Positions 1 through 10,589 are shown, counted from the stretch's first letter. The stretch: DNA of 43,976 nucleotides from Tissierella creatinophila DSM 6911 (GCF_001940565.1 NZ_LTDM01000012.1:1-43976); one strand, 5' to 3'. Translations and numbers: made by a program. Notes: generated from the sequence alone by a model not told the origin.

Positions 1-111
<111 letters not shown>

Positions 112-263
112 AGTTTGAAAATAGCTCTCGTTTATTTGCTGACTTGTTGCTTTTGTTTGACATTGACTGTCATGTTTTAAATCTTCAATTCAAAGTATCT
201 CACACTATTTAATTATCAAATGTTCAGTGTTACTTTTTGTTGCTCTCTCGAGGCAACTTGTTT

Positions 264-292
264 AGTATATCATTTTCAAGGAAGCTTGTCAA
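264..292 (-). promoter_or_regulatory. rrn promoter proximal to 16S
   Basis: On the minus strand TTGACA (287-292) and TATACT (264-269) are separated by exactly 17 nt, a near-consensus sigma-A promoter. It lies about 150 nt upstream of the 16S start. The leader just downstream starts with a small GTTGC/GCAAC hairpin. This is the strongest of three tandem promoter-like sites. Confidence 0.8.
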
Positions 293-361
293 CACTTTTT
301 TTAAAATATTTTTTAAAGTTTGTTTTGACTTTTCTGTCGTGCCCCTTAGCCGACTCTTACT

Positions 362-390
362 ATCTTACTATCTTTTTAGTGATAAGTCAA
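362..390 (-). promoter_or_regulatory. possible middle rrn promoter
   Basis: TTGACT (385-390) and TAAGAT (362-367) on the minus strand are 17 nt apart. The -10 is weaker than in the flanking sites. Tandem promoters are usual for Firmicute rrn operons; this one is the least certain. Confidence 0.4.
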
Positions 391-455
391 TAGTTTTTTA
401 AAATCTTTTTTATTTCTTTTAAAACTCTGTTCAATCACTAGGTGACTGAGTAATA

Positions 456-485
456 ATAATACCATATTTTTATATATTATGTCAA
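456..485 (-). promoter_or_regulatory. distal rrn promoter
   Basis: TTGACA (480-485) and TATTAT (456-461) on the minus strand are separated by 18 nt. The site begins about 30 nt past the lysS terminator, so it likely starts transcription of the rRNA operon independently of lysS. With the sites at 362-390 and 264-292 it forms a ladder of promoters in the otherwise gene-free stretch 112-510. Confidence 0.6.
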
Positions 486-510
486 TACTCTTTTTAAAAA
501 ACTTTTATTA

Positions 511-540
511 ATATTAAAAATAGCCCATGAGGGCTATTTT
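511..540 (-). terminator. lysS intrinsic terminator
   Basis: A perfect 10-bp stem (517-526 with 531-540) closes a 4-nt loop, and the minus strand continues into TTTTTAATAT. It lies 15 nt after the lysS stop and separates lysS from the rrn promoters. Confidence 0.85.
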
Positions 541-555
541 AAATTCTTTATAGTA

Positions 556-2034
556 TTAAGATTCTATAGGTTTCATAGTTGGAAATAATAATACATCTCT
601 TATGCTTGGCTGATTTGTTAGTATTATAATCATTCTGTCTATTCCTATACCAAGTCCTCCTGTAGGAGGAAGTCCTACTTCTATTGCATTTATAAAATCA
701 GTATCCATAGGATGTGCTTCATGGTCTCCTGATTCTTTTTGTTTAACTTGATCTTCAAATCTTTGTCTTTGGTCTATGGGATCATTTAACTCTGAAAAAG
801 CATTTGCTATCTCCCAAGTATTTATAAAAGCTTCAAATCTATTAGTTTTTCTAGGATCATCTGGGTTCCTCTTAGATAAAGGAGAAACCTCTACAGGATG
901 TCCTGTTACAAATGTAGGTTGTATTAAATGAGATTCACAAAACTCTTCAAACATTTCGGAAATTATATGTCCCCTTGTCATTTCATCTTTCACTTCAATA
1001 CCTTTAGCTTTTGCAATCGCTCTAGCTTCTTCATCTGTATTTATTTCAGAAAAGTCTACTCCTACAAACTCTTTTATAGCATCTGCCATGTCAATTCTCT
1101 TCCATGGAGGAGTCAAGTCAAGATCTACACCTTGATAATTTATCTTTGTAGTTCCAAGTGTCTTTTCTGCTACATGAGCTATAAGTTCCTCTGTTAAAGT
1201 CATCATATCTTCATAATCAGCATAAGCTTCATAAATTTCTATATTTGTAAATTCAGGATTATGTTTAGGACTCATACCTTCATTTCTAAACATTCTTCCC
1301 ATTTCATAAACCTTATCAAATCCTCCAACTATAAGCCTTTTTAGATATAGTTCATTTGCAATTCTCATATACATGTCTAAATCTAAGGCATTGTGATGAG
1401 TAGTAAATGGTCTAGCATTTGCTCCACCTGCTATAGTACTAAGTATAGGAGTTTCCACTTCTAAAAAATCTCTTTCATCTAAGTACTCTCTAACCGCTTT
1501 TAACATCTTAGATCTCAATATAAAGGTTTCTTTCACTTCTGGATTTACTATTAAATCTACATATCTTTGTCTATATCTTAAATCTTGATCTTTTAAACCA
1601 TGAAACTTTTCAGGAAGTATTTGTAAGGATTTACTCATAATGGTTATTTCATTAGCTTTGATTGATATTTCACCCATTTTAGTTTTAAATACTTCTCCTT
1701 TAATGCCTACTATATCTCCTAAATCTAATAAATCTAAATCATTATATGTTTCTTCTCCTAATATATTAAACTTAGCAAATATTTGTATCCTGCCCTTACT
1801 ATCTTGAAGATCTATAAAGCTTACCTTTCCATGACCTCTTCTAGACATTATTCTTCCGGATACAGTTACTTCTTTTTCTTCAAGCTCTTCAAAATTATCT
1901 TGTATATCACTGCTATAATGAGTGTTATTAAACTTTTCTACTAAAAATGGATTTTTACCCTTTTCTATTAGTTGGTTTAATTTTTCCCTTCTCATTAAAA
2001 GCATTTCATTTAAATCTTTAGTACTTTCCGACAT
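556..2034 (-). CDS. lysS: Lysyl-tRNA synthetase, class II
   Basis: Charges tRNA-Lys with lysine in the cytoplasm, using ATP. The N-terminal third holds the OB-fold anticodon-binding domain (about residues 55-135, including [19 protein letters not shown]). The class II catalytic core follows, with motif 2 ([18 protein letters not shown], about residue 250) and motif 3 ([12 protein letters not shown], about residue 460). At 492 residues it has the usual bacterial length. I chose the ATG at 2034 because AGGAGG lies 7 nt before it; a TTG one codon earlier is only 4 nt from that site. It is the last gene of a unit with greA, 23 nt upstream, and ends in a terminator before the rrn promoters. Confidence 0.97.
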   Translation of the reverse strand: MSESTKDLNEMLLMRREKLNQLIEKGKNPFLVEKFNNTHYSSDIQDNFEELEEKEVTVSGRIMSRRGHGKVSFIDLQDSKGRIQIFAKFNILGEETYNDLDLLDLGDIVGIKGEVFKTKMGEISIKANEITIMSKSLQILPEKFHGLKDQDLRYRQRYVDLIVNPEVKETFILRSKMLKAVREYLDERDFLEVETPILSTIAGGANARPFTTHHNALDLDMYMRIANELYLKRLIVGGFDKVYEMGRMFRNEGMSPKHNPEFTNIEIYEAYADYEDMMTLTEELIAHVAEKTLGTTKINYQGVDLDLTPPWKRIDMADAIKEFVGVDFSEINTDEEARAIAKAKGIEVKDEMTRGHIISEMFEEFCESHLIQPTFVTGHPVEVSPLSKRNPDDPRKTNRFEAFINTWEIANAFSELNDPIDQRQRFEDQVKQKESGDHEAHPMDTDFINAIEVGLPPTGGLGIGIDRMIIILTNQPSIRDVLLFPTMKPIES

Positions 2035-2057
2035 CAAATTTCCTCCTTGGTTGATTC

Positions 2058-2534
2058 TTATCTTGTAATATCTAGTATTTCATATTCAATAATTCCATCT
2101 GGAACTGAAACTTTAACTACATCACCCTTTTTGCCACCAATTAAAGAGCCCCCTAGTGGAGATTCATTAGAAATTTTACCTTCAAATGGATCTGCCTCTG
2201 CTGAACCTACGATTATATAATCCATTTCTTCATCGTATTCTAAATCTTTTACTAATACTTTAGATCCTACACTAACTACATCAGTAGTTATTTCATCTTC
2301 ATCTATCAATTTTGCATTTCTAAGCATACCTTCAATCTTTGCAATTCTCTCTTCTAATTGAGCTTGTTCATTTTTAGCTTGATCATATTCCGAGTTTTCA
2401 CTAATATCGCCAAAACTTAAAGCAACTTTTATTCTAGCAGCAATCTCTTTTCTTCTTACAGACTTTGCTTCGTCTAATTCCTCTTCTAATTTATTTAAAC
2501 CTTGTTCAGTTAAAAAGACATGTCTTTCTGTCAT
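2058..2534 (-). CDS. greA: Transcription elongation factor GreA
   Basis: Rescues backtracked RNA polymerase by stimulating cleavage of the nascent transcript. The 158 residues match the family length. The N-terminal half (about 1-75) is the charged coiled-coil finger, containing [16 protein letters not shown] with the acidic tip residues; the C-terminal half is the FKBP-like domain ending in [10 protein letters not shown], with the [14 protein letters not shown] turn. GGGAG precedes the ATG. It is first in a short unit with lysS (23-nt gap) and has a near-perfect promoter 110 nt upstream. Confidence 0.96.
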   Translation of the reverse strand: MTERHVFLTEQGLNKLEEELDEAKSVRRKEIAARIKVALSFGDISENSEYDQAKNEQAQLEERIAKIEGMLRNAKLIDEDEITTDVVSVGSKVLVKDLEYDEEMDYIIVGSAEADPFEGKISNESPLGGSLIGGKKGDVVKVSVPDGIIEYEILDITR

Positions 2535-2644
2535 TAACTCCCTCTCCCTTTCTATTATGGATACTTAAGATCATCTATATTCTTTACACAACAACTTTAA
2601 TTTCTCCATTAAAAATATAACGCTTTTAACCTTATATGCAGAAT

Positions 2645-2673
2645 ATTATAAACAAGCTAGGTCTATATGTCAA
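2645..2673 (-). promoter_or_regulatory. greA-lysS sigma-A promoter
   Basis: Consensus TTGACA (2668-2673), a 17-nt spacer and consensus TATAAT (2645-2650) on the minus strand. It lies directly after the stop of the upstream hypothetical gene and leaves a leader of about 105 nt before greA. Confidence 0.85.
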
Positions 2674-2704
2674 GATAATTCTATTTAGCATAGTTTTGTT
2701 TTAC

Positions 2705-3610
2705 TTATATATTTCCCTTTAAACTTTTTTTACTCTTTATAAGAGCATCCAAAGTACAAAGTTTATCTCTACTATATATTTTACTAAATCTAGCTTTATC
2801 ATTTCCTGTCAAGTTTTCATATACTGAAGATGCAAGTTCTCTTGGTAGTAGAAGACTTTTTACATCGATGATATCCTCTATATTTATATCCTCTATCAGT
2901 ACACAGTTTTTTATATTCCTAAACTCATGGCTATTACTAAAATCAAAAACTATAGCATCCTTTTTTATCATTTTTAACTCTATGTCCATGTCTTTTTCAA
3001 TATTTATTATTATACCATAGTTCTTTATAGATCTATCTATATCATTAACACTAAAAACAGATAATCCAGTTTCACTTAGAATCTCTTCAAATATAGTCTC
3101 TCCACCTTCAATATTAGGTAGAATAGATATAAATGGAAATTTTTCATAGATTATCATTATTATTTTAAAAATAATATCTTTATCTTTACATATAATCAAA
3201 ACTTCTTCTTCTATTAAAAAGCTTTTTATTTTTAAGATTTCTTCTAATATAAAACTTATATTAGAAATTTTTAAATCTAATTCATCTGGAAAAATCAAAT
3301 CTGTTTCAATTTCAATTCTTTTTTTAATATCTAAAGGCCATTTTTCTATTCCTTCCATATAGATATTTTTACTAGCTTCATCTTTTAATTTGTTTATATT
3401 GGATATAAATTTTTTAATATGATTTTCATTTCTATAATCTATAGGTTTTAAATTTATCCCTACTATTTTTCCCTTTAACTTATCTTCTACAATAATATCT
3501 TCAAGTATTTTAGTTTTAAACATTGGAGTAAATAAAGGGAAAATATATTTATAATTTTTCTCTTCTAAATATTCTTTATACCTTTGAGGGTTTATTATAT
3601 ATAACACCAA
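2705..3610 (-). CDS. Hypothetical protein, 301 aa
   Basis: I do not recognise this protein. It is 301 residues, rich in Ile, Lys and Glu, with no signal peptide or membrane segment. Residues about 135-230 alternate hydrophobic strands and helices, with short runs such as VLIICKDKD, YGIIINIEKDMD and AIVFDFS. These recall a Rossmann-like fold, but no glycine-rich dinucleotide loop is visible, so this is only an impression. Translation probably starts at TTG 3610 (AAGGTGG 6 nt upstream), with a GTG one codon later. It lies between dusB (71-nt gap, no terminator seen) and the greA promoter, so it probably belongs to the ECF-coaX-dusB transcript. The start and frame look real and codon use matches the neighbours. 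Confidence 0.75.
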   Translation of the reverse strand: MVLYIINPQRYKEYLEEKNYKYIFPLFTPMFKTKILEDIIVEDKLKGKIVGINLKPIDYRNENHIKKFISNINKLKDEASKNIYMEGIEKWPLDIKKRIEIETDLIFPDELDLKISNISFILEEILKIKSFLIEEEVLIICKDKDIIFKIIMIIYEKFPFISILPNIEGGETIFEEILSETGLSVFSVNDIDRSIKNYGIIINIEKDMDIELKMIKKDAIVFDFSNSHEFRNIKNCVLIEDINIEDIIDVKSLLLPRELASSVYENLTGNDKARFSKIYSRDKLCTLDALIKSKKSLKGNI

Positions 3611-3681
3611 TAAATACCACCTTCCACTTCACAGATGCTTTACATTTATATGTAAAAATATCTATTAGTATTCATATCTTT

Positions 3682-4641
3682 TTAATTTAGAAAATAGTTT
3701 TTCAAAAGTTCTTCTATTTCCTCCCTTTTTTCCATAGTATTAACCCGATTTTTTATTTCATTGGAATTTTTTAATCCCTTTAAATACCAAGCTATATGTT
3801 TTCGCATTTCCTTTATGGCCATTTTTTCACCCTTTAGCTTGCAAGATAAGTCCATATGTAGAAGTATAGTCTTTAGTATTTCATCATATGTTGGAGAATA
3901 ATCTTTTTCTCCAGCTAAAAGGTTGTTTATCCCTTTAAATAAAAATGGATTTCCCATAACCCCTCTTCCTATGGCTACTGCATCACAAGCTGTATATTCC
4001 ATTATCTTTATAGCATCAGAAGAATCAAATATATCTCCATTTCCTATAACTGGTATTTTTAATCTGCTTTTAATTTCTCCTATTATATCCCAATCAGCCT
4101 CTCCTGTATAATACATCTCTCTAGTTCTACCATGAACTGTTATGGCATCTATACCACTTTCTTCCGCCATCTTTGATATCTCTATCGCATTTATACTATC
4201 CTTATCCCATCCAGACCTTATCTTAATAGTTAATGGCTTTTTGGATACCTTTACACATTTTTCTAATATCTTAGATATAAGGTTTGGATCTTTCATAAGT
4301 GCTGAACCATCTCCATTTTTAACAATCTTAGGAGCAGGGCACCCCATATTTATATCTATTATATCTATTTCTTCTCTAAAATTTAAGTCGTTTTTTATTA
4401 CATAACTCATAATATCTGGATCCGAACCAAATATTTGTAAAGAAACTGGTCTTTCATTTTCTCTTATAGTTGTAAGCATTTCTGTACCCTTATCCTTATA
4501 ATATAACCCTTTAGCACTTACCATTTCTGTTACTACAAGACCAGCTCCCATCTCTTTGCAAATAAGTCTAAAGGCCAAATCTGTCACTCCAGCCATTGGT
4601 GAAAGAACAGTTTTATTTATTTCTATATCTTTTATTTTCAT
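3682..4641 (-). CDS. dusB: tRNA-dihydrouridine synthase (DusB type)
   Basis: FMN- and NADPH-dependent enzyme that reduces uridines in the tRNA D-loop. It shows the family pattern of a TIM barrel: SPMAGVTDLAFR near the N-terminus for FMN binding, NMGCPAPKIVKNGDGSALM with catalytic Cys101, HGRTREMYYTGEADW, IGNGDI, and GRGVMGNPFLF. An all-helical tRNA-binding domain fills about 245-319. I chose the ATG at 4641 because GGAGG lies 7 nt before it and the protein then begins at the conserved MKIKDIEI; the frame stays open 13 codons further with no family similarity. It lies 39 nt after coaX, as in the Bacillus coaX-dusB-lysS region. Confidence 0.95.
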   Translation of the reverse strand: MKIKDIEINKTVLSPMAGVTDLAFRLICKEMGAGLVVTEMVSAKGLYYKDKGTEMLTTIRENERPVSLQIFGSDPDIMSYVIKNDLNFREEIDIIDINMGCPAPKIVKNGDGSALMKDPNLISKILEKCVKVSKKPLTIKIRSGWDKDSINAIEISKMAEESGIDAITVHGRTREMYYTGEADWDIIGEIKSRLKIPVIGNGDIFDSSDAIKIMEYTACDAVAIGRGVMGNPFLFKGINNLLAGEKDYSPTYDEILKTILLHMDLSCKLKGEKMAIKEMRKHIAWYLKGLKNSNEIKNRVNTMEKREEIEELLKNYFLN

Positions 4642-4680
4642 ATCCAACCTCCATGCCAATAGGTAAGTGGAGCAAACCAC

Positions 4681-5454
4681 TTACCTATTCCTTTCATATA
4701 TAATCCTAAGTCCTTCTAGAGTTAATAAGCCATCTATGATGTCTATATATTTACTCGCATTAGAAATAAGACTAGAAAATCCTCCTGTAGCTATTACTTT
4801 TACATACTTTTCCTTATAATCCATTTCTCTTATCATTTTTTCTAAAATATAATCTATCATTCCAATATATCCATACACAAGACCTGACTGTATACTATTG
4901 ACCGTATTTTTACCTATTACCTTTTCTGGCTTAGCTATTTCAACTTTAGGTAGTTTTGCGGTTCTTAAAAACAGTGCTTCAGAAGATATCTTTATACCAG
5001 GTGTTATAACTCCCCCTAGATAGCTTCCGTCAATTCCTACTGCATCAAATGTTATAGCAGTTCCTGAGTCTACAATTATAAGCGGACCTCCATATTTTTC
5101 ATAGCCGGATATTGCATTTACTATCCTATCTGCTCCAACTTCTTTAGGATTATCATATTTTATATCTATGCCAGTTTTTATACCAGGGCCTACTACTATT
5201 GGTTCTATATTGAAGTATCTTCTACTCATAGTAGGCAGTGTATGCATAAGAGGAGGTACTACTGAGGATATAATTATATCTTTAACATCTTGTATTCTTA
5301 ATCCATTAAATTTAAAAATCTGATCAAATAAAAGTCCATATTCATCTGAAGTTCTATCTTTATCACTTGTAATTCTCCAATTGTAAAGAAGTTCTTTGCC
5401 CCTATAAACTCCAAATACTATATTTGTATTTCCTACATCTATTACTAATAACAT
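4681..5454 (-). CDS. coaX: Type III pantothenate kinase
   Basis: Catalyses the first step of coenzyme A synthesis, pantothenate to 4'-phosphopantothenate. It is an ASKHA-fold kinase with the N-terminal phosphate loop [10 protein letters not shown] (residues 6-15). It also has GADRIVNA and the DSGTAITFD loop typical of CoaX, and GGVITPGI. Length (257) is normal. The ATG at 5454 has AAGGTG about 7 nt upstream. It follows the ECF S component gene by 10 nt, so the two are surely cotranscribed, which suggests the transporter brings in the pantothenate used here. Confidence 0.95.
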   Translation of the reverse strand: MLLVIDVGNTNIVFGVYRGKELLYNWRITSDKDRTSDEYGLLFDQIFKFNGLRIQDVKDIIISSVVPPLMHTLPTMSRRYFNIEPIVVGPGIKTGIDIKYDNPKEVGADRIVNAISGYEKYGGPLIIVDSGTAITFDAVGIDGSYLGGVITPGIKISSEALFLRTAKLPKVEIAKPEKVIGKNTVNSIQSGLVYGYIGMIDYILEKMIREMDYKEKYVKVIATGGFSSLISNASKYIDIIDGLLTLEGLRIIYERNR

Positions 5455-5464
5455 GTCTTCACCT

Positions 5465-6220
5465 TCAATTTTTCCCCTTTTGTAAAATATTTACTACAGT
5501 TGTTACTATTATAATAGCTATTATGGCCTCTGGGATTCCATTTGTAATACCAACCCCTATGATAGCCTTTCTAGTATTAGCAGCATTTAACCCTAATGCC
5601 AGCACAAATCTTTCAGCAAACAAAATATAAATTAAAAATAATACTCCCACAGTATTTGTAAGTGAACCTACTATTGCACTTATTATTATGTCTAAAGATT
5701 TTGTCTTTAAGCCTTTTCTAGTAAAATATATAATTAAGAGTATTATAATTATCAATACTATGTTGATTAAAATCATCCAAATATTATAAGAATGGCTCGC
5801 TAAAGCATTATAAATTCCATAACTTAGATAAATAATTATACTTGTCCATAACAAATATAATATATTTCTAGTATTTTTTAGCCCCATCTTTTTAAAACCC
5901 TTGTAAGTATAATAAGATGTTATTCCTATTAAGACTCTAGGAAGTACTGATACTAGTGGATTTAAAAAGGCAAATGAAATTACAGTTGGGTTTGTAATGT
6001 TTTGAAATAGGCTAAAGAGCCCAAATATAAGCCCCACCATAGCTCCAACTATTGGTCCTTGAGTAATACCACCTATTATAACAGGTATATGCATTATAGT
6101 AGCTCTTGTTGGCCCTATTGGAATAAATCCCAAAGGAGTTAACCCAAGTATTATTGATATAGCTCCAAGCACCCCTATGATTGTGATTCTTCTGACGTTA
6201 AATCTTTTTTTTCTTTTCAC
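5465..6220 (-). CDS. ECF transporter S component, probably pantothenate
   Basis: Integral membrane substrate-binding subunit of an energy-coupling factor transporter; the shared EcfT and ATPase subunits are not in this window. About six hydrophobic segments are visible. The family segment [20 protein letters not shown] near residues 31-50 and the [12 protein letters not shown] segment are typical of ECF S components. Its position directly before coaX (10-nt gap) suggests pantothenate as substrate, which is inference from context. The GTG start at 6220 has GGAGGG 6 nt upstream. A clear promoter lies about 100 nt upstream, with a folded leader between. Confidence 0.85.
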   Translation of the reverse strand: MKRKKRFNVRRITIIGVLGAISIILGLTPLGFIPIGPTRATIMHIPVIIGGITQGPIVGAMVGLIFGLFSLFQNITNPTVISFAFLNPLVSVLPRVLIGITSYYTYKGFKKMGLKNTRNILYLLWTSIIIYLSYGIYNALASHSYNIWMILINIVLIIIILLIIYFTRKGLKTKSLDIIISAIVGSLTNTVGVLFLIYILFAERFVLALGLNAANTRKAIIGVGITNGIPEAIIAIIIVTTVVNILQKGKN

Positions 6221-6323
6221 TTTAATCCCTCCGCTCTAGTTCATTAAGATACCAGTCGATTTTTTTATTGATTATCTATTTAAATAGTCTAGTTCTTTTA
6301 AAGATACTAGCTTAATATATAAA

Positions 6324-6352
6324 ATTATAATTGTCATATCCTATATAGTCAA
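6324..6352 (-). promoter_or_regulatory. Promoter of the ECF-coaX-dusB unit
   Basis: TTGACT (6347-6352), 17 nt, TATAAT (6324-6329) on the minus strand. It lies between the ftsH terminator and the transporter gene. The leader of about 100 nt (6221-6318) contains a CTAGT...ACTAG hairpin and the self-complementary CTATTTAAATAG. I recognise no known riboswitch in it. Confidence 0.75.
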
Positions 6353-6393
6353 TATAAACAAATTAAAGTTTTATATTTACATATAATTTATAT

Positions 6394-6423
6394 AAAAAAA
6401 GGCAGGATTTCTCCATGCCTTTT
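6394..6423 (-). terminator. ftsH intrinsic terminator
   Basis: Stem AAAAGGCA (6397-6404) with TGCCTTTT (6416-6423), extended by an inner GGA/TCC pairing with one bulged base. The minus strand ends in TTTTTTTATA. It starts 4 nt after the ftsH stop codon. Confidence 0.85.
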
Positions 6424-6427
6424 AAAA

Positions 6428-8461
6428 TTATTCTCTTTCTTCTTTATAATCCTTCTTTTCTTTCTCTTCAGTTTTTTCGAGATCTTCTTTTTTAAAACCT
6501 TCTTCTGCCTCTCTAAAATTATCTTTAGTTTCTTCGATAACATTATCTTTAGTTTCTTTGATAGTTTTTTCAGTTTCTTCTTTTTCATAATATCGTTTTG
6601 TCTTACTATATTCTCTATCAAATTCACCAGGTTCTAAAGGTCTTCCTAAGAATAGCTCTTCAAACTCTCTAGCATCTATTGTTTCTTTTTCAAGTAGTGC
6701 CTGAGCCACTCTTTCAAGTATATCCATATTATCTTTTAATAATCTTTCTGCTTTATTATAAGCTGTATCTATCAATTTTCTCATTTCACTATCAATAGTT
6801 GCAGCTACTTCTTCAGAGTAATTTTTACTTCTACCATAATCTCTTCCCAAGAATACCTCATCTTGATCTGAACCATAAGTCATAGGTCCTAGCTTATCAT
6901 TCATTCCATAATGAGTTATCATCTGTCTAGCAATCTTAGTAGCTCTTTCAATATCATTTTGAGCACCAGTACTTATATCTTCAAGTACTAAGGCTTCACT
7001 CACTCTTCCTCCAAGTAAACTTACTAAATCATCTTCCATTTGTTTTTTAGTCATATAGTTTACATCATCTTCAGGGATATAAGCTGTGAATCCCCCTGCC
7101 ATACCTCTTGGAATTATAGTTATCATATGAACTGGGTCTGTATTTGGAAGTAATCTTGAAACTACAGCATGACCTGCTTCGTGATAAGCGGTAAGTTTTC
7201 TTTCTTTTTCAGTTACAATCTTACTCTTTTTCTCAGGTCCGGCTTGAACCTTTATAGAAGCTTCTTCTACTAAATGCATGGGTATAGTTTTAAGATTAGC
7301 TCTAGCTGATAAGAGTGCAGCTTCGTTTAGTAGATTTTCCAGATCAGCTGGAGTAAATCCAGGAGTTCTTCTTGCTACTACACTAAGGTCTACATCTGAA
7401 TCAAATGGCTTATCTTTGCTGTGTACTTCTAATATAGCTTCTCTTCCCCTAACATCAGGCAATCCTACATATATCTGTCTATCAAATCTACCCGGTCTTA
7501 AAAGTGCTGGGTCAAGTATATCAGGTCTATTAGTTGCAGCCATAAGAATAATGCCTTCATTTTTTCCAAACCCGTCCATTTCAACTAAAAGTTGATTTAG
7601 AGTTTGTTCTCTTTCATCATGGCCTCCGCCCATTCCTGCTCCTCTTTTTCTACCTACTGCATCAATTTCATCTATAAATATTATACAAGGGGCATTTTTC
7701 TTTGCATTTTCAAATAAATCTCTAACTCTGCTTGCTCCTACTCCTACAAACATTTCAACAAAATCAGAACCTGAAATAGTAAAAAATGGTACTTTGGCTT
7801 CTCCCGCTACTGCTCTACTTAGATAAGTTTTACCAGTACCTGGTGGCCCTACAAGTAACACTCCTTTAGGAATTCTAGCTCCGATTTCCACATATTTTTT
7901 AGGTCCTTTTAAAAAGTCTACTATTTCTTTTAGTTCTTCTTTTTCTTCTTCAAGACCTGCTACCTCTTCAAAACTTATGAGGTTACCCTCCTCTTCTTTA
8001 TGCATCTTTGCCTTACTTTTACCAAAGCTCATGACTTTACCACCGCCACCGCCTTGAGATTGTTGCATAAATACAAACCAAAATATACCAAAAGCAAAAA
8101 GAAGTAAAAATGTTGGTAAAAGATTATAGTACCAAGGTTCTTTTGGTTCTGGTTCACCAATTAATCTTATTTCTTTGTTATCTACCTTTTCCTTTAAATA
8201 GTTAGCATAAAAATCTCTTCTAACCTCTTCTGGTAAAAAACTTGTAAACTTAGTTCCATCTTTAAGCTTTCCTTCTGCAGTTCCAACTGTTCTTCCTTGA
8301 ATCGTTATACTCTCTACTTTATCGCTCTCTAAATTCTCAACAAGTTCTGTAACATCCATAGTCGTTACTTCATCTACATTTTGTTGCATAACTCTTACTC
8401 CAAACATAATAAGAATTAAGATGAGTAAATAAATGCTTAGCCCCCTAAAAATTCTCTTCAA
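6428..8461 (-). CDS. ftsH: ATP-dependent zinc metalloprotease FtsH
   Basis: Membrane-anchored AAA protease that degrades misfolded membrane proteins and some regulators. Membrane segments at about residues 7-24 and 114-131 flank an extracytoplasmic loop. The AAA domain has Walker A GPPGTGKT (205-212), Walker B FIDE (D264, E265) and the second region of homology RPGRFDR. The zinc site is HEAGH at 427-431. A charged tail of about 60 residues (about 615-677) ends the protein and contains two near-identical KETKDN-type repeats; this tail is longer and more acidic/basic than the conserved core needs. The TTG start at 8461 has GGGAGG 7 nt upstream. It is last in a tilS-hpt-ftsH unit, as in Bacillus. 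Confidence 0.97.
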   Translation of the reverse strand: MKRIFRGLSIYLLILILIMFGVRVMQQNVDEVTTMDVTELVENLESDKVESITIQGRTVGTAEGKLKDGTKFTSFLPEEVRRDFYANYLKEKVDNKEIRLIGEPEPKEPWYYNLLPTFLLLFAFGIFWFVFMQQSQGGGGGKVMSFGKSKAKMHKEEEGNLISFEEVAGLEEEKEELKEIVDFLKGPKKYVEIGARIPKGVLLVGPPGTGKTYLSRAVAGEAKVPFFTISGSDFVEMFVGVGASRVRDLFENAKKNAPCIIFIDEIDAVGRKRGAGMGGGHDEREQTLNQLLVEMDGFGKNEGIILMAATNRPDILDPALLRPGRFDRQIYVGLPDVRGREAILEVHSKDKPFDSDVDLSVVARRTPGFTPADLENLLNEAALLSARANLKTIPMHLVEEASIKVQAGPEKKSKIVTEKERKLTAYHEAGHAVVSRLLPNTDPVHMITIIPRGMAGGFTAYIPEDDVNYMTKKQMEDDLVSLLGGRVSEALVLEDISTGAQNDIERATKIARQMITHYGMNDKLGPMTYGSDQDEVFLGRDYGRSKNYSEEVAATIDSEMRKLIDTAYNKAERLLKDNMDILERVAQALLEKETIDAREFEELFLGRPLEPGEFDREYSKTKRYYEKEETEKTIKETKDNVIEETKDNFREAEEGFKKEDLEKTEEKEKKDYKEERE

Positions 8462-8519
8462 TCCTAGTCCTCCCTCCCTATATGGGTAGTTAATATTTTT
8501 TTATTATACCATATAGAAA

Positions 8520-9074
8520 TTACTTATTCAATATCTCATCATTATACACTTCTTCTTTCAAAGCAGCAATATAAGGTAAATTCCTATACATCTCAGAAAA
8601 ATCAAGACCATACCCCACTATAAACTCATTTGGAACTTCAAAGCCTAGATAATCCACTTTAACTTGTATATTTCTTCTACCTGGCTTATCTAGTAATGTA
8701 ATTATCTTTACACTGTTTGCTCCACGTTTTTTCAAGTTATCTGTCAAATAAGAAAGTGTAAGTCCAGTGTCTATGATATCTTCTACTATAAGTATATCTT
8801 TACCCTCTACAGAATCATCCAAATCTTTTATTATCTTGACTTCCCCAGTAGAACGAGAAGATTTTCCGTAACTTGAAACACTCATAAAATCCATGTCTAT
8901 AGGAAGATCTATCCTTTTGCAAAGTTCTGACATAAAGACGACAGCACCTTTTAATATTCCAACTACCATTAAATTCTTTTCTTTATAATCTTTTGTTATC
9001 TCTTTACCAAGTTCTTTAATTCTAACTGATACCTCTTCTTCTGAAATAAGTATCTCTTTAATATCATTTTTCAT
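8520..9074 (-). CDS. hpt: Hypoxanthine phosphoribosyltransferase
   Basis: Purine salvage enzyme that converts hypoxanthine (and guanine) plus PRPP to IMP or GMP. The PRPP-binding loop [13 protein letters not shown] (about residues 95-107) is diagnostic, and the SSYG flexible loop and the [19 protein letters not shown] region that contacts base and PRPP are present. At 184 residues the length is normal. Two ATGs stand side by side (9077 and 9074); AAGGAGG is 3 nt from the first and 6 nt from the second, so I prefer 9074. The start overlaps the tilS stop by 11 nt, indicating translational coupling. Confidence 0.96.
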   Translation of the reverse strand: MKNDIKEILISEEEVSVRIKELGKEITKDYKEKNLMVVGILKGAVVFMSELCKRIDLPIDMDFMSVSSYGKSSRSTGEVKIIKDLDDSVEGKDILIVEDIIDTGLTLSYLTDNLKKRGANSVKIITLLDKPGRRNIQVKVDYLGFEVPNEFIVGYGLDFSEMYRNLPYIAALKEEVYNDEILNK

Positions 9075-10488
9075 CATTTTCCTCCTTAGGTTTTAATCTT
9101 TTAACTTCTGCTTTCAAAACCTTTGTTGTATCTTTCGAAATTTTATACTTTTCGCTAGTTCTATATCCTATTACCCAAATAATGTTTTCTTCATCTACAA
9201 AGAGTGGAAGTTTCTCTCTTAAATCTCTAGGAATTTTTTCATCTATAAAATAATCTTTTAGTTTTTTTGTTCCCTTCATACCAAAAGGATTAAACCTATC
9301 TCCAAAATCTCTAGTTCTTATAAAGATACCACCTACTATCTTGGTATAATCAAAATACTTAATATTTTTTGAAGTTTTTTTAAAATCAATGTCTTTTCTC
9401 TCTACTATTTCTAAGTCTATTTCTAATCCATAGTCCTCTAAAATATTGTTCCCAATATTTAAATCATATATCTCCTTACTGATAGACTCTTCTTTATTAG
9501 ATTTAACCTTAACTTTTTCTATTATTAAGTCTTTATAACTTACTCTAGCTATTATACCACTTGGTAAGTTTATCACCTTGCCTGTTTCTTCTCTATCAAA
9601 GACTTCTACTACTAAAGATATATGGACTTCTTCTATGCCTTGGAGAGTATCGATTAAATCTAATATGGTTTTTCTGATTATTCTCCTTTTTATAGCTTTA
9701 TCTTGCATTTTAAAACCTTCATAATTAAGTATTATACAGGTATCATCTTTTTTTTTAATTATAGAATTATATTTCTTAATACTATATTCTTCTAAAAACC
9801 CACTGTCTAAAGAAGCGTTTTCTGAAAGTCTATAGAGAGTATCTACTATATTTGGATTAAAGTTTTTTTCTATATATGGTATAAGTTCTATTCTTATTTT
9901 GTTTCTAGTATATATTGACTCTAAATTTGTCTTATCAAGCACTGTTGGAATTTTTCTATCTTCTATATATTTTTCTATCTCACATCTATCTATGTTTAGC
10001 AGTGGTCTTATAATATCTCCAGTTTGAAAGTCCATACCTTTAAGTCCATCAACTCCTGTACCCCTCATAATTCTCATAAGAAGAGTTTCAGCTTGGTCTT
10101 TTTTATTATGTGCTACTGCTATTTTACCAGATCCTTGTGCTTTAATTATCTCTCTAAAAAAACCATATCTAAGTTTCCGCCCTGCTTCTTCTGCTGTTAT
10201 TCCTTCTTTCTTAGCTATTCCTACCATATCTACCCTAGTAGCGAAAAATGGTAAGTTTAAATTGTTAGCGACTTCCTTTACAAACATCTCATCTCTTAAA
10301 GCTTCATCTCCTCTAACTCCATGATTTACATGTGCTATTAAAATATTAAAGTAAATCTTCTTTCTAATCTCTATAAGCAAATATAATAAAGCCATAGAAT
10401 CTGGTCCTCCAGATAAACCAAGAACTATATTATCATCTTTTTCTATTATATTGTATTTATCTATTGTCTTCAATACCTTTTCTTCCAA
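9064..10488 (-). CDS. tilS: tRNA(Ile)-lysidine synthetase
   Basis: Modifies C34 of tRNA-Ile(CAU) to lysidine with ATP and lysine, changing its codon reading from AUG to AUA; essential in most bacteria. The PP-loop SGGPDS is at residues 26-31, followed by [15 protein letters not shown] and [14 protein letters not shown], both typical of TilS. The C-terminal substrate-binding domain holds [25 protein letters not shown], described here by position (about 395-420). The start at 10488 is TTG with only a weak site upstream. Its 3' end overlaps hpt, as in Bacillus tilS-hprT-ftsH. Confidence 0.95.
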   Translation of the reverse strand: MEEKVLKTIDKYNIIEKDDNIVLGLSGGPDSMALLYLLIEIRKKIYFNILIAHVNHGVRGDEALRDEMFVKEVANNLNLPFFATRVDMVGIAKKEGITAEEAGRKLRYGFFREIIKAQGSGKIAVAHNKKDQAETLLMRIMRGTGVDGLKGMDFQTGDIIRPLLNIDRCEIEKYIEDRKIPTVLDKTNLESIYTRNKIRIELIPYIEKNFNPNIVDTLYRLSENASLDSGFLEEYSIKKYNSIIKKKDDTCIILNYEGFKMQDKAIKRRIIRKTILDLIDTLQGIEEVHISLVVEVFDREETGKVINLPSGIIARVSYKDLIIEKVKVKSNKEESISKEIYDLNIGNNILEDYGLEIDLEIVERKDIDFKKTSKNIKYFDYTKIVGGIFIRTRDFGDRFNPFGMKGTKKLKDYFIDEKIPRDLREKLPLFVDEENIIWVIGYRTSEKYKISKDTTKVLKAEVKRLKPKEENDEK

Positions 10489-10565
10489 GTCTTTTCACCA
10501 CTTTGTTTTTTAATATGATAAGTATAAAGTATACTTTTTCCTTAAAAAAGTCAAATACATTAAAA

Positions 10566-10589
10566 TATAGGGAGCAAAATCTCCCTATA
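10566..10589 (-). terminator. spoIIE terminator
   Basis: Stem TATAGGGAG (10566-10574) with CTCCCTATA (10581-10589), 6-nt loop, followed on the minus strand by TTTTAATGTATTT. The spoIIE stop codon (10585-10587) lies inside the stem. The U-run is interrupted, so termination may be partial. A possible tilS promoter (TTGACT-N17-TACTTT) follows at about 10530-10558. Confidence 0.65.

Noticed and set aside
6388-6627. Lysine-rich 79-codon open frame overlapping the ftsH 3' end on the same strand
   Set aside because: It is an alternate frame of the AAG/GAA-rich FtsH tail, has no ribosome site and runs through the terminator.
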